DNA from: Desulforegula conservatrix Mb1Pa
GTDB taxonomy: Bacteria; Desulfobacterota; Desulfobacteria; Desulfobacterales; Desulforegulaceae
Length of the DNA: 33,121 bases
Assembly (NCBI RefSeq): GCF_000426225.1
Contig: NZ_AUEY01000045.1
Span: 1-33,121, forward strand
Direction: 5' to 3'
The position numbers and the translations under genes were made by a program. Below, in pieces: positions 1 through 8,070 of this stretch (positions within the stretch are counted from its first letter, which is position 1; every line of letters begins with the position of its first letter). The notes below the pieces were generated by a model, which searched no databases, was not told where the DNA came from, and saw nothing but the letters and a program-made list of their open reading frames with translations.

Positions 1-195
1 GTGACACTTGTGGCATTGGTACAGATCTCTTGATTTGAGCTCGCAAAATTTCGAACCGCCGCAATTCGGACAACTAAAACCATGCGGCCATCTAAGTCTG
101 AATAATGAGTCTTGGCACTTATCTTCGGTCCCATATTCGGACAGGAATTCGTGAATACTCTTTCCTTTTTGAAATTGGATCATATTTTTTGCCAT
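1..195 (-). CDS. IS1595-family transposase, N-terminal part (runs off window)
   Basis: This is the first 65 codons of a transposase that continues beyond the left edge. The visible protein begins MAKNMIQFQKGKS and contains FLSEYGTEDKCQDSLFRLRWPHG, here cited by its key parts: the YGTE-x-C-x4-LF-x3-RWP-x-GF block. A zinc ribbon follows, with CPNCGG near residues 42-47 and CHKCH at 61-65. This arrangement is typical of the N-terminal domain of IS1595/ISXO2-like transposases, whose catalytic DDE/DDN domain would lie outside the window. A strong ribosome-binding site (GGAGGTG) lies about 5 bases before the ATG. The family call is firm from the motif order. Whether the gene is intact cannot be judged here. 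Confidence 0.85.
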   Translation of the reverse strand, partial: MAKNMIQFQKGKSIHEFLSEYGTEDKCQDSLFRLRWPHGFSCPNCGGSKFCELKSRDLYQCHKCH

Positions 196-660
196 GCTAC
201 ACCTCCATCATATCTGGATAATCTTTCACATGCCTTAAGATAAGCATGGCGGAGTAAAAATGGTAATCAAAAAAATCAATAAGTTTAACACTCTCCCCAA
301 ACAGTAGAGAGAAACATGCCACAACAAGCTATGTGCAACGATTACTTCTTTTGACGCATTTACAATTGGATAGATGGTCTTTCTTTTGGTTTTTTGCAGG
401 ATTTAGGTATAAACAATTTTGGGGGCAGCCATTCATCTGTTTTGATCATTTTTTCATGTGGTTCTGTCTTATTTTCAGTTGTAAGTGCCAGCGGATCGCT
501 TATTGTAAAAAGCCAAAAAAAAATTTATGACTATTGTGGATGCTTGCTAAACGGCTCTTTCGGTGTTTTCGGTATCTTCGTTTTTCTGACCAGCCGATCA
601 TACCGAGAATAGTGCATAGCCACGTTTCTTTATAGGATTCATCGTTTGAAAGCATGAAAT
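196..660. other. AT-rich gap upstream of the IS1595-type transposase
   Basis: No convincing gene is present. The two short plus-strand reading frames (333-530 and 394-612) are rich in Phe, Cys and Trp, lack ribosome-binding sites and resemble no known family. The end of the IS1595-type element must lie somewhere in this stretch. I could not identify its terminal inverted repeat because the other end is outside the window. The G-rich stretch near 420-430 is one possible boundary, but this is only a guess. Confidence 0.5.
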
Positions 661-694
661 CAAAAAAACCGACTCCGAAGGGGCCGTTTTTTTT
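661..694 (-). terminator. Rho-independent terminator of the flavoprotein gene
   Basis: On the minus strand a GC-rich stem (CGGCCCC paired with GGAGUCG, one mismatch and one G-U pair, loop UUC) is followed by a run of T (GTTTTTTT). It lies about 90 bases after the stop of the flavoprotein gene. The plus strand also has eight T after the stem, so it may work in both directions. Confidence 0.55.
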
Positions 695-781
695 GATATC
701 AATGATAGCTGACTGAGAATTTGTAAGACTTGAGACCAGCTGAAACCATAATGTTTGTGTATTGCAAATGGATTAACTTTT

Positions 782-1510
782 TTATAATGGAAGGAATTTC
801 CCTGCCTCCAGGCATTTTTCATGAAACTTGTTGCTTCCAAGAAGCCACATTTCCTTGTCGATAGGCGTATTGCTGACCTGATCCAGCGTATCCTGCGAGA
901 AAGCACCATTCTTCACAAGCTCGGCTCCTGCTCTGACAATGCCTTCCTTTATTTTTTTGACGTCATCTGTAAAGATTTGATCCATACCAAGAATATAGCT
1001 GCTTGGTCTCAGAACCGAACCGACAAATTCACTCTGGATGTGTAGGGTGAATTTTTTCACGTGCTCTTCAACCGCATCAAAATTGTCCATTTCATAGAAT
1101 CCTGCAACACTTAAAAGAGCAACTTTTGGAAGTTTTTCATGTAGTTTGATATGGCGGTAGTGGCCATACACAATTTCAAACCTGACGTCAATCAGGGGAA
1201 CGAACCTGTCCATAAATGTTTTCATCTGTCCTGAAACTCCGTCTGCGTAAACAGGCGTTGCCATAACCATGTAATCGGCCTTGAGTATTTTCTGATGAAC
1301 CTCAGCCATGCCGTCCTTGTGAACGCAGAGATGATCCTTTGAATAGAAACAGTGCATGCATCCCAGGCAGAATTTGGGTTTCATGGTCTGAAGATCAATC
1401 TGCTCTACGGTCGCCCCTGCTGACTCGCACCCCTTTATAAAGTTGGAGATCAACTGATATGTCATGCCTTTTTTGAGCGACGGACTCCCGTTGATTACAA
1501 TAATATTCAT
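782..1510 (-). CDS. Iron-sulfur flavoprotein / NAD(P)H-dependent FMN reductase-like
   Basis: This is a 242-residue protein of the flavodoxin-like FMN reductase superfamily. The N-terminus MNIIVINGSPSLKKGMTYQL is the phosphate-binding loop for FMN. Residues 48-62 hold four cysteines spaced C-x2-C-x2-C-x7-C (C48, C51, C54, C62). This fits the compact CX2CX2CX4-7C motif that binds a 4Fe-4S cluster in the Isf iron-sulfur flavoproteins of anaerobes. The block ATPVYADGVSGQMKTFMDR (about 85-103) is the second flavin-contact region of the family. The C-terminal third is longer than in classical Isf. The ribosome-binding site GGAGGAATTATC-ATG supports the start. The gene is divergent from the CrtI-like operon and shares its control region. 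A role in low-potential electron transfer or detoxification of oxygen species is inference. Confidence 0.8.
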   Translation of the reverse strand: MNIIVINGSPSLKKGMTYQLISNFIKGCESAGATVEQIDLQTMKPKFCLGCMHCFYSKDHLCVHKDGMAEVHQKILKADYMVMATPVYADGVSGQMKTFMDRFVPLIDVRFEIVYGHYRHIKLHEKLPKVALLSVAGFYEMDNFDAVEEHVKKFTLHIQSEFVGSVLRPSSYILGMDQIFTDDVKKIKEGIVRAGAELVKNGAFSQDTLDQVSNTPIDKEMWLLGSNKFHEKCLEAGKFLPL

Positions 1511-1534
1511 GATAATTCCTCCATGTTGGTCTTT

Positions 1535-1563
1535 GATGATATATCCATTGGATATATATCATC
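1535..1563. promoter_or_regulatory. Palindromic operator 1 (TATATC-N5-GATATA)
   Basis: The core is TATATC-CATTG-GATATA at 1540-1556. With a two-base slip, the arms extend outward to GATGATATATCC / GGATATATATCATC. It lies about 30 bases upstream of the flavoprotein start codon. A second site with the same half-sites and the same 5-base spacer lies at 1599-1619, centred 61 bases away. The shared architecture suggests binding sites for one dimeric repressor. The nearby PadR-type protein is the obvious candidate, but that is inferred. Confidence 0.6.
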
Positions 1564-1598
1564 TTTCAAAAAATATTTGCAATAATAATTTTTTAAGG

Positions 1599-1619
1599 TA
1601 TATATCAAGTCGATATATA
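1599..1619. promoter_or_regulatory. Palindromic operator 2 (TATATATC-N5-GATATATA)
   Basis: Perfect 8-base arms TATATATC and GATATATA are separated by AAGTC. The site lies 44 bases before the start codon of the CrtI-like gene. It matches operator 1 in half-site and spacer, so the divergent genes probably respond to the same regulator. Confidence 0.6.
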
Positions 1620-1662
1620 AAATTTAGTTCGTGTAGCAACATAAAAGAATGCAGGAGGCAAT

Positions 1663-3168
1663 ATGACTGATTATGATGTGATAATAATTGGCGCCGGAAA
1701 CGGAGGGCTGACATCTTCCGCCACACTCGCAAAATCAGGAAAAAAGGTGCTTCTTCTTGAAAAGCACAATATTCCTGGAGGATGCGCGACAAGCTTTATA
1801 AGGGGAAGATTTGAATTTGAGACCGCTCTTCATCAGTTAAGCGGAATGGGTTCGAAAGAAAAACCCGGACCGCTTCGCGGTATTATGAGAAAACTTGAAG
1901 TTGAGGACAAAATCGATTGGGTTGAATCAGATATCATATATCGTGTTGTCGTTTCCGATGAACTTGACCTGACGCTCCCATCAGACAGAAAGGCTGCTGT
2001 GGCCATACTTCAGGAAAGATTTCCTCACGAAAGGGATAATATCCGTAAGTTTTTCGAAATGATCTATGCATATATAAGGGAGTTTGTGGGCAGTCTGTTC
2101 GCAGAAGAAAAGAAAGTCGAGAAAGAATCCTTCCCGACATATTTCAGATATAATCTCAAAAGCTTTGAAGAAGTGTTTGACGAATTTTTTACAGACCCGC
2201 TTCTGAGAACGGCCCTTAATTTTTACTGGTGCTACGTGGGCCTTCCTCCTGAAAGGATTTCCTTTGACCCTATTGCGAAATGTTTTTTTTCGTACCTGGA
2301 GTTCAAACCCTACCACATCAAGGGTGGTTCCCAAGTTATGTCAACGGCATTGACTGAGACCATACTGAAATATGGTGGAGAAATCAGATTCAACTGCGGA
2401 GCCCAAAATATAATTGTAAAGGATGGCCGTATATCAGGAGTCGTGACCGAGCATGGCGATGTCTGTACCGCACCATACATAGTGTCAAATATTTCGCCAA
2501 TCCGCATCTATGCTGATCTCATACCCCCAGAGCATGTAAGCAGCGAAGCTCTTTCCAGTATGAGAAACAGCAAGGTCGGGGTTTCCGCCTTCACGCTTTA
2601 TATTGGTCTTGACTGTTCGCCGGAAACAGTGGGTATCACCGAAGCTACAACCTTCTGTTACGACAATGCTGATATGAATGAGGTTTTTAACGCTGTCAGC
2701 AGAATGGACACTCAAGATGATTTCTATCTTATGTCCTGCTACAACATCGACAATTCTGATGCATCTCCTTCAGGAACCACCCAGATTTCAGCATTATGCC
2801 TGAAATACGGGGAGCCTTGGGAAAAGCTTAAGCCGGAACAATATTATGAAACAAAATTTGCTGCCGCAGAGACGCTGCTTCAAAGAATAGAAAAAAGATT
2901 TCCTGGGTTGCGGGCACATATCGAAGAGCTGGAAGTGGCAACTCCTATCACGCACATGAGATATCTGGGACATCCGGGCGGAGCCATCTATGGCTTTGAC
3001 AAAAGCATGAATGATTCAGGCGTTTTCTTCCCGAAAAATGCAATCATGGAAGGACTTTACTTTGCAGGCGCCTGGTTTGAATGGGATGGATTCCAGCCGA
3101 CTCTTACATCAGGCCATGACGTTGCAAAGGAAATACTTGAAAAGATGAAAGAAACAGGGAGGGCATAA
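1663..3168 (+). CDS. CrtI/RetSat-like FAD-dependent oxidoreductase (phytoene desaturase superfamily)
   Basis: This is a 501-residue flavoprotein. The Rossmann motif GAGNGG (residues 10-15), the acidic E33 and the following GGCATSF (39-45) form the dinucleotide-binding start typical of carotenoid desaturases, carotene isomerases and all-trans-retinol 13,14-reductases. The C-terminal FAD contact is AGAWFEWDGFQPTLTSGHD, near residues 467-485. The family either desaturates or saturates conjugated C=C bonds, and the substrate cannot be read from sequence. No prenyl synthase, phytoene synthase or cyclase is nearby, so a carotenoid pathway is not supported. The gene has a good ribosome-binding site (GGAGGCAAT-ATG). 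It is followed after one base by a reductase gene with NAD(P)H, FAD and 2Fe-2S domains, so I infer a reductive (saturase-like) role fed by that partner. Confidence 0.75.
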   Translation: MTDYDVIIIGAGNGGLTSSATLAKSGKKVLLLEKHNIPGGCATSFIRGRFEFETALHQLSGMGSKEKPGPLRGIMRKLEVEDKIDWVESDIIYRVVVSDELDLTLPSDRKAAVAILQERFPHERDNIRKFFEMIYAYIREFVGSLFAEEKKVEKESFPTYFRYNLKSFEEVFDEFFTDPLLRTALNFYWCYVGLPPERISFDPIAKCFFSYLEFKPYHIKGGSQVMSTALTETILKYGGEIRFNCGAQNIIVKDGRISGVVTEHGDVCTAPYIVSNISPIRIYADLIPPEHVSSEALSSMRNSKVGVSAFTLYIGLDCSPETVGITEATTFCYDNADMNEVFNAVSRMDTQDDFYLMSCYNIDNSDASPSGTTQISALCLKYGEPWEKLKPEQYYETKFAAAETLLQRIEKRFPGLRAHIEELEVATPITHMRYLGHPGGAIYGFDKSMNDSGVFFPKNAIMEGLYFAGAWFEWDGFQPTLTSGHDVAKEILEKMKETGRA

Positions 3169-3169
3169 C

Positions 3170-4324
3170 ATGAAAGCATATGCGAAGCACTTTGACAGGT
3201 TCGAGGCTCTGAAAAACGAGATGGAGGAAGGCCGCAGGAACGGCATTGACTATCGGGCAGACAGAGGAAAAACTGGAGCAATTATCAATCTTTATCACCC
3301 CAAAACCATAGACTGCCAAGTTTCTGAGATAATTGAGGAAACACCTGATGCAAAGACTTTCAGGCTTTCTCCTGCAAACGGATATATGCCGCCTTTTCTT
3401 GCAGGTCAATACATCAATGTTTTTGGAGAAGTTAACGGCATAAGAACAAGCAGGCCATACAGCATATCATCGTCACCGCTCCAGAGGATGTATTACGACA
3501 TTACAGTCGCGCGTGTGGCAGACGGATTCTTTTCAGACTATATGCTGAATATAGTAAAAAAAGGCGACCGTCTCCAGACATCCGGGCCATCAGGACATTT
3601 TTATTTCAACCCGCTCTTCCACAGCAAACATTCCGTATTCATCGCAGGTGGATGTGGTATCACTCCATTTATGAGCATGATAAGAGAAATATGCGATGCA
3701 GGGCTGAATAGAAATGTAACCCTTCTTTATGGAAACAGGGGAGAAAAGAACATCATTTTCCATGACGAGCTTAAGGAACTATCAGAACGCAACAGCAACA
3801 TAAACTATATTCCTGTGATTTCTGACCCGTCCGGGATTTATTCAGGCCAGTGCGGTTTCATAGATGCCTGCTGCGTCCAGAAATTCGTACCGGATATCTC
3901 TGAATGCACATACTACATCTGCGGGCCTGAAGCCATGTATGAATACTGTTTGCCCCAGCTTGAATCCATGAATCTACCGCTAAGAAAAATTCGGCGAGAG
4001 ATGTTTCCCTCTGCAAGGGACATCACAAAGGAAAAGGGATGGCCAGCAGGGGTGACAGGACAGGAAGAATTTTCTGTGAAAGTCAGGGGAGTAAGAACCA
4101 TCACTGCAAAATCAGGAGAAACATTGCTTGCTGCACTTGAAAGGGCGGGAATAATCATCCCTGTTAATTGTAGATGTGGAGAATGCAGTATATGCAGGGT
4201 AAAGCTTATATCAGGAAAGGTCTTTCAGCCAAGAAATGTTCATCTCAGGCTGGCTGATGCAAGATTCGGGTACATCCATTCATGCAAATGCTATCCGCTG
4301 GAAGATATTGAAATAATGCTCTGA
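3170..4324 (+). CDS. Ferredoxin-NAD(P)H reductase-type electron-transfer protein with C-terminal 2Fe-2S domain
   Basis: This is a 384-residue protein with three recognisable parts. The FAD-binding barrel carries RPYSISSSP (RPYS at 95-98). The nicotinamide-binding domain carries AGGCGITPFMSMI (159-171) and CGPEAM (251-256). The C-terminal plant-type ferredoxin domain has cysteines C334-x4-C339-x2-C342 and C372. Electrons would pass from NAD(P)H to FAD to 2Fe-2S to a partner. The order of domains resembles HcR/phenol-hydroxylase-type reductases. The first ~45 residues are charged, helical and of unknown role. The start lies one base after the CrtI-like stop (TAA-c-ATG), indicating translational coupling, so the upstream flavoprotein is the likely electron acceptor (inference). 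A strong terminator follows. Confidence 0.82.
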   Translation: MKAYAKHFDRFEALKNEMEEGRRNGIDYRADRGKTGAIINLYHPKTIDCQVSEIIEETPDAKTFRLSPANGYMPPFLAGQYINVFGEVNGIRTSRPYSISSSPLQRMYYDITVARVADGFFSDYMLNIVKKGDRLQTSGPSGHFYFNPLFHSKHSVFIAGGCGITPFMSMIREICDAGLNRNVTLLYGNRGEKNIIFHDELKELSERNSNINYIPVISDPSGIYSGQCGFIDACCVQKFVPDISECTYYICGPEAMYEYCLPQLESMNLPLRKIRREMFPSARDITKEKGWPAGVTGQEEFSVKVRGVRTITAKSGETLLAALERAGIIIPVNCRCGECSICRVKLISGKVFQPRNVHLRLADARFGYIHSCKCYPLEDIEIML

Positions 4325-4338
4325 TCATTAAAAACATT

Positions 4339-4363
4339 GGGGAGCTTTTTTAAAAAGCTCCCC
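4339..4363. terminator. Strong bidirectional terminator hairpin
   Basis: Perfect 12-base arms GGGGAGCTTTTT and AAAAAGCTCCCC surround a single central base. The hairpin sits between the convergent reductase gene (plus) and PadR gene (minus) and can serve both. Confidence 0.75.
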
Positions 4364-4417
4364 CCTAACATTTCTATTTTGCCTTTTTTAAGTTAAAAAC
4401 AAGATTAACAAAATGCG

Positions 4418-4954
4418 TCAATTATGAGTAGCCCCGCTGATTTTTTCTTTAAGTTCGTCAAATATCTTTGTATAGCTGTCTCTCATGTGTAGATAATAGT
4501 CAATTCCGAAATCAAGAGTCTTTATTTTCCAGGGATCTATATCATAATCCGCATATTTGCTTTTTAATCCACGCATCATGTCGATCTGGGCTGTTAGTTC
4601 GGATATATAGGTATTCAGTTGTCTTTCAATTTCATCATTTTCAAGGAAAGAGAAAAAGAACATCCTGCAAAGAGCTTCATCCCTTATCATGGTTATGGCT
4701 GAATTCTGGGCCATCCATTCCCTGAACTGGGCCCGACCACTCTCTGTGATGGTATATATCTTGTTAAGTTTACCGTTGTTTATCTCTTCGGTGGATGTAA
4801 CGTGGCCTGCGCTCTCCAACTTTTTCAGAGCAGGATATATGCTACCGTAGCTCGTATTGAAGAAATGATTGGTGCTTTTCTCCATGGCTTTTTTGATGTC
4901 ATAGCCTGTAAGGTTTTTTTCCATCAAAAAACCCAGAATGATATTCTCTATCAT
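4418..4954 (-). CDS. PadR-family transcriptional regulator
   Basis: This is a 178-residue regulator. Residues 1-80 are the PadR winged helix: ILGFLMEKNLTGYDIKKAME, then SYGSIYPALKKLESAGHV (recognition helix) and a basic wing ending KIYTITESGRAQF. The remainder is the helical dimerisation domain seen in longer (PadR-s2/Vir-type) members, ending KIFDELKEKISG. I chose the ATG at 4954 because AGGGA lies 7 bases upstream. A longer frame from 5020 exists but has no ribosome-binding site and would precede the conserved fold by 22 unrelated residues. It is convergent with the CrtI-like/reductase operon. It probably senses a small hydrophobic or phenolic ligand and may act on the paired palindromes at 1540-1619, although its own upstream region lacks that palindrome. 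Confidence 0.88.
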   Translation of the reverse strand: MIENIILGFLMEKNLTGYDIKKAMEKSTNHFFNTSYGSIYPALKKLESAGHVTSTEEINNGKLNKIYTITESGRAQFREWMAQNSAITMIRDEALCRMFFFSFLENDEIERQLNTYISELTAQIDMMRGLKSKYADYDIDPWKIKTLDFGIDYYLHMRDSYTKIFDELKEKISGATHN

Positions 4955-5044
4955 GACAATCCCTGTTTTCAGCATTTTTTTATAAGATAAAACTTTTTCC
5001 AATGGAGTCTGCCAAGACAATCAATACTTTTCTTGTACAAACTT

Positions 5045-5067
5045 AAATCCTGCAAACGAAGGATTTC
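5045..5067. promoter_or_regulatory. Inverted repeat upstream of the PadR gene
   Basis: AAATCCT and AGGATTT are separated by 8 bases. The repeat lies about 90 bases upstream of the chosen PadR start and could be an operator or a leader hairpin. Its half-site differs from the TATATC operators between the divergent redox genes. Confidence 0.3.
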
Positions 5068-5145
5068 AATAGGTGTCATATAAAAAAGGTAATATTCACT
5101 ATTTGTTAGAGGCCAATCAAGCAACATGCAGATATCACCTTTTTC

Positions 5146-5475
5146 ATGCAGAAGATAACATGTAAAAAGGCGGCTACCAAGGCAAAAATTAAGGCGGTAC
5201 TGACGGGTAAAAACCTGACTTCAAATACGGGGCTGCTGCCAGTGTTGAGATTCATAAAGAAGCTTTCACTTGTGAAGGATACAGACAGTCTCTCAAAGAC
5301 ATGGACACCAGAGGATCAAACTCGGGAATCCGCTTTCCCTTGGCAATTGGGCGTATAATAATCGCTCTGATAGCAGAAGCGACGGAATTGGAACACGTAA
5401 GCAGAATTTGCTCAGATAAAGATATTGATCCGGTGATTAAACATATAAAAAACCTGAAGCGTGATTCCTTCTAAA
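5146..5475 (+). pseudogene. Decayed transposase fragment (possibly IS1380/IS4-like N-terminus)
   Basis: Two short overlapping frames look like pieces of one protein. The first (5146-5358) contains VLTGKNLTSNTGLLPVLRFIKKL, cited here by its core TSNTGLLPVLRFIKKL. The second, in another frame from about 5300 to a TAA at 5473-5475, reads DTRGSNSGIRFPLAIGRI and then ALIAEATELEHVSRICSD. The 'x-GLLPVxxFxxKLxL' block followed by a hydrophobic helix and 'AEATELEHVS' recalls the N-terminal domain of IS1380-type transposases. The catalytic part is absent and a frameshift lies near 5280-5300. The family assignment is tentative. A stem followed by Ts at 5533-5580 could end transcription from this direction. 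Confidence 0.35.
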
Positions 5476-5532
5476 TCATGCAATAACGTAGAATCAAAAA
5501 TTTATATATTATGCCACCGGAGCAATATTATA

Positions 5533-5580
5533 ATTTTGGCTATGTTCCCTTGAGAGGAAAATAGCCAAAATTTTTGTTTT
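5533..5580 (+). terminator. Terminator hairpin between the IS remnant and feoB
   Basis: Perfect 11-base arms ATTTTGGCTAT and ATAGCCAAAAT carry a further inner TTCC/GGAA pairing. A T-rich tract (TTTTGTTTTTTT) follows on the plus strand. It lies downstream of the convergent feoB gene and may also stop feoB transcripts, although the minus-strand tail is only AT-rich. Confidence 0.6.
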
Positions 5581-5614
5581 TTTCATGATTAAGGTTACAA
5601 AAAAAACCTAAGGC

Positions 5615-7795
5615 TCACACAAAAAGCCACATACCTATATTATAGACAGCCACTGAAAAAACAAATGCAACCGTAGTGTTAAAAACCATGCTGAAGGCAG
5701 CCCATTTTCTGGAAGCTTCCTTTGCAATTGCGACCACTGTTACAAAGCACGGAGAATAAAGCATAACAAAAATCATAAGAGCAAGCGCCACAGCAACATT
5801 CCAGCCAGGATCAGACGCGAGCCTTTTTCCAAGGCCTTCAGAATGTTCTGCGTCAACATTTCCCATTGAATAGGCTGTACCAAGGGATGATACGATTACT
5901 TCCTTGGCCGCAAAACCGCCTATCAGCGCAATATTCACGCGCCAGTCAAAACCGGCAAGTTTTGATATCGGCTCAAGAGCCTGTCCAAGCATTCCTGCAT
6001 AAGACACCCTCAGAGTCTTCATGGATTCCTCAGCTGATATTTCTTCAAGCTTTGCTTCAAGCCCGGCTTTTTCGTCATTATCAGAGACAGAACTGATCTT
6101 GGTCTGAATTTCAGATTTTTTAGTTTCAAAACCGGCCTTCTGAGCCTCATCCAATCCGGGATATGTCATCCCTGCCCATATTATCACGGAAAGACCAAGT
6201 ATTACTGTTCCAGCCTTTTTTATATACTGCCACGCTCTTTCCCAAGTATGAATAATCAGGCCTTTAAAAGTTGGAAGCCTGTAAGGAGGAAGCTCCATCA
6301 AAAAAGGAGTCGCATCTCCGCGGATCAAGGTCGATCTTAAAAACCTTGCTGCAAGAAGGGCAAAAATCCAACTTGTGATAGTAGCCCCGAACATTGCAAG
6401 CGCTGCTTTTTCGCCAAAAAAGGCTCCGCAGATCAGAATGAAAACAGGAACCTTTGCTCCGCAGTTCATGAATGGCACGACAAGAAGGGTGGCAAGTTTT
6501 TCCTTGGGACTCCTTAATATGCGGCTCGCCATTACGCCTGGAACTGCGCATCCTCCAGGAATTCCTCCTGCGATTATCAGGGGCATTACAGAGGAGCCAT
6601 GAAGGCCGAAAATCCTGAGAACCCTGTCCATCATATAAGCCATTCTGGCCATATAGCCGGAGTCTTCAAGAAAAGTTACCATCATGAACATGATTATAAT
6701 CAGAGGAACAAAGCCAAGAACACCGCCTACGCCGCCAATAACCCCTGAAACAACAAGGGATTCGAGATCACCATCAGGCATTATGGACGCAACCGTATCC
6801 CCAAGCCATCCGAACAAAGCCTCAAGCCAGCCCATTGGTGCGGCCCCGAGCTTGAAGGTGATTGCAAACATGGCATATAAAACCATAAGCATTATGACTG
6901 GCCCGAAAAACCGGTTTGTTAGCAGGGCGTCAATCCTGTCAGAAAGGATCACCCTATCTAGGGCCGAATCATCCGCCATAACTCCATCTTTCAGAATGGA
7001 TGCAATGAATCCGTATCTGTAGTCTGCAATCAGGGATTCTGGATATATTCCAAGAGTGTCCTTGCAATGCTTTGCTGTTTTTTCCGCGAGTTTTTTAATG
7101 GCTTCAGATTTTTCTCCGGCTTTTGTCACAATATCCAGAATCTGGTCATCGCCCTCAAGATATTTGATTGCAAGCCATCTTGAAGGAAAACGTCCATCGC
7201 ATAATTTCAAATCTTCAATCATGTCTGCAATCTGGGTAATTACAGGATCAAGATCAGGGCCATAGGTTATAACAAGAGGATTCAGAGCCCCCTGCCTGTC
7301 ACAACTCATTTTCATGGCAGCGGTTATCATATCATCCTTGCCTTCTCCTGTTCTTGCAACGGTTTCAATCGCAGGAGCGCGAAGGTGGTGTGAAAGAAGA
7401 CTTGTATTTATGTGCCTGCCCTGCTTTCTTACCTCGTCCATCATATTAAGAGCGACCACAAGCGGAGATCCAAGCTCAAGAAGCTGTACTGTCAGATAAA
7501 GATTTCTCTCAAGGTTTGTTGCATCAACTATATTGATTACACAGCCTGGCTTGGAATCAACAAGATAGGTTCTTGAGACCAACTCTTCCTGTGTATAGGC
7601 CGTAAGCGAATAAGTTCCTGGAAGATCGACAATATTAAGATCGTCCGAACCAAAACGCATTGATCCTTCGCGTTTTTCTACAGTAACGCCGGGATAATTT
7701 CCAACTCTTTGCCGACCTCCGGTGAGAGTATTAAACATTGTGGTTTTACCGGCATTTGGGTTTCCGGCAAGGGCGAATTCATAATTCTGTTTCAT
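5615..7795 (-). CDS. feoB: Ferrous iron transport protein B
   Basis: This is a 726-residue inner-membrane Fe(II) transporter with a GTPase head. The G1 loop GNPNAGKTT lies at residues 11-19, G3 DLPGTYSL near 57-64 and G4 NMMD near 117-120. The C-terminal membrane core carries the two gate motifs of FeoB: GGCAVPG (usual form GCNVPA/G, here Ala replaces Asn) and PFMNCGAKVPVF. A charged helical insert of about 50 residues (KKSEIQTKISSVSDNDEKAG region) lies between core segments. The length is normal. The gene follows feoA after 23 bases and is co-transcribed. No feoC follows. Expression is probably iron-controlled through the DtxR-like boxes ahead of feoA. Confidence 0.96.
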   Translation of the reverse strand: MKQNYEFALAGNPNAGKTTMFNTLTGGRQRVGNYPGVTVEKREGSMRFGSDDLNIVDLPGTYSLTAYTQEELVSRTYLVDSKPGCVINIVDATNLERNLYLTVQLLELGSPLVVALNMMDEVRKQGRHINTSLLSHHLRAPAIETVARTGEGKDDMITAAMKMSCDRQGALNPLVITYGPDLDPVITQIADMIEDLKLCDGRFPSRWLAIKYLEGDDQILDIVTKAGEKSEAIKKLAEKTAKHCKDTLGIYPESLIADYRYGFIASILKDGVMADDSALDRVILSDRIDALLTNRFFGPVIMLMVLYAMFAITFKLGAAPMGWLEALFGWLGDTVASIMPDGDLESLVVSGVIGGVGGVLGFVPLIIIMFMMVTFLEDSGYMARMAYMMDRVLRIFGLHGSSVMPLIIAGGIPGGCAVPGVMASRILRSPKEKLATLLVVPFMNCGAKVPVFILICGAFFGEKAALAMFGATITSWIFALLAARFLRSTLIRGDATPFLMELPPYRLPTFKGLIIHTWERAWQYIKKAGTVILGLSVIIWAGMTYPGLDEAQKAGFETKKSEIQTKISSVSDNDEKAGLEAKLEEISAEESMKTLRVSYAGMLGQALEPISKLAGFDWRVNIALIGGFAAKEVIVSSLGTAYSMGNVDAEHSEGLGKRLASDPGWNVAVALALMIFVMLYSPCFVTVVAIAKEASRKWAAFSMVFNTTVAFVFSVAVYNIGMWLFV

Positions 7796-7818
7796 TGAAC
7801 ACCTTGTATTTTTAATGC

Positions 7819-8058
7819 TTAAGATTTGCCTTGCTCTACAAAAATATAATCAGCCTCACTGTTTCTAAGGGTCAGGGTAAATCCTTTCAACCTCAGAGCC
7901 ACAGGATCCTTAAGCGGAGCTTCACCAATCACTTTAATCTCTGTATTCGGAACAAGGCCCATGGCCCTTATTCTTCTGCCAAGCTCACCCTCGGCCTTAA
8001 CAGCGCTTATAACAGCCTTTTCATTCACCTTCAGTTTTCTTAAACACACAATATCCAT
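7819..8058 (-). CDS. feoA: Ferrous iron transport protein A
   Basis: This 79-residue SH3-like protein partners FeoB at the membrane. The motif GRRIRAMGLVPNTEIKVIGEAPLKDPVALRLKGFTLTLR is characteristic of the family (key parts: RAMGL-x-P, DPV-x-L-x-L-x-G and LR near the end). It is the first gene of the feoAB operon. The ATG at 8058 is preceded by AGGTGCTTT, a modest ribosome-binding site (AGGTG). The promoter and two DtxR-like boxes lie just upstream. Confidence 0.93.
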   Translation of the reverse strand: MDIVCLRKLKVNEKAVISAVKAEGELGRRIRAMGLVPNTEIKVIGEAPLKDPVALRLKGFTLTLRNSEADYIFVEQGKS

Positions 8059-8070
8059 AAAGCACCTGTT

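Noticed and set aside
333-612. Two overlapping plus-strand frames near the left edge
   Set aside because: They are Phe/Cys-rich, have no ribosome-binding site and no family resemblance, and lie in the non-coding end of an IS; probably chance.
1663-4324. Carotenoid biosynthesis cluster
   Set aside because: Only a CrtI-superfamily protein is present. There is no phytoene synthase, prenyl synthase or cyclase, and the partner is an electron-transfer protein.
5615-5625. feoC after feoB
   Set aside because: The region beyond the feoB stop holds only hairpins and the transposase relic.
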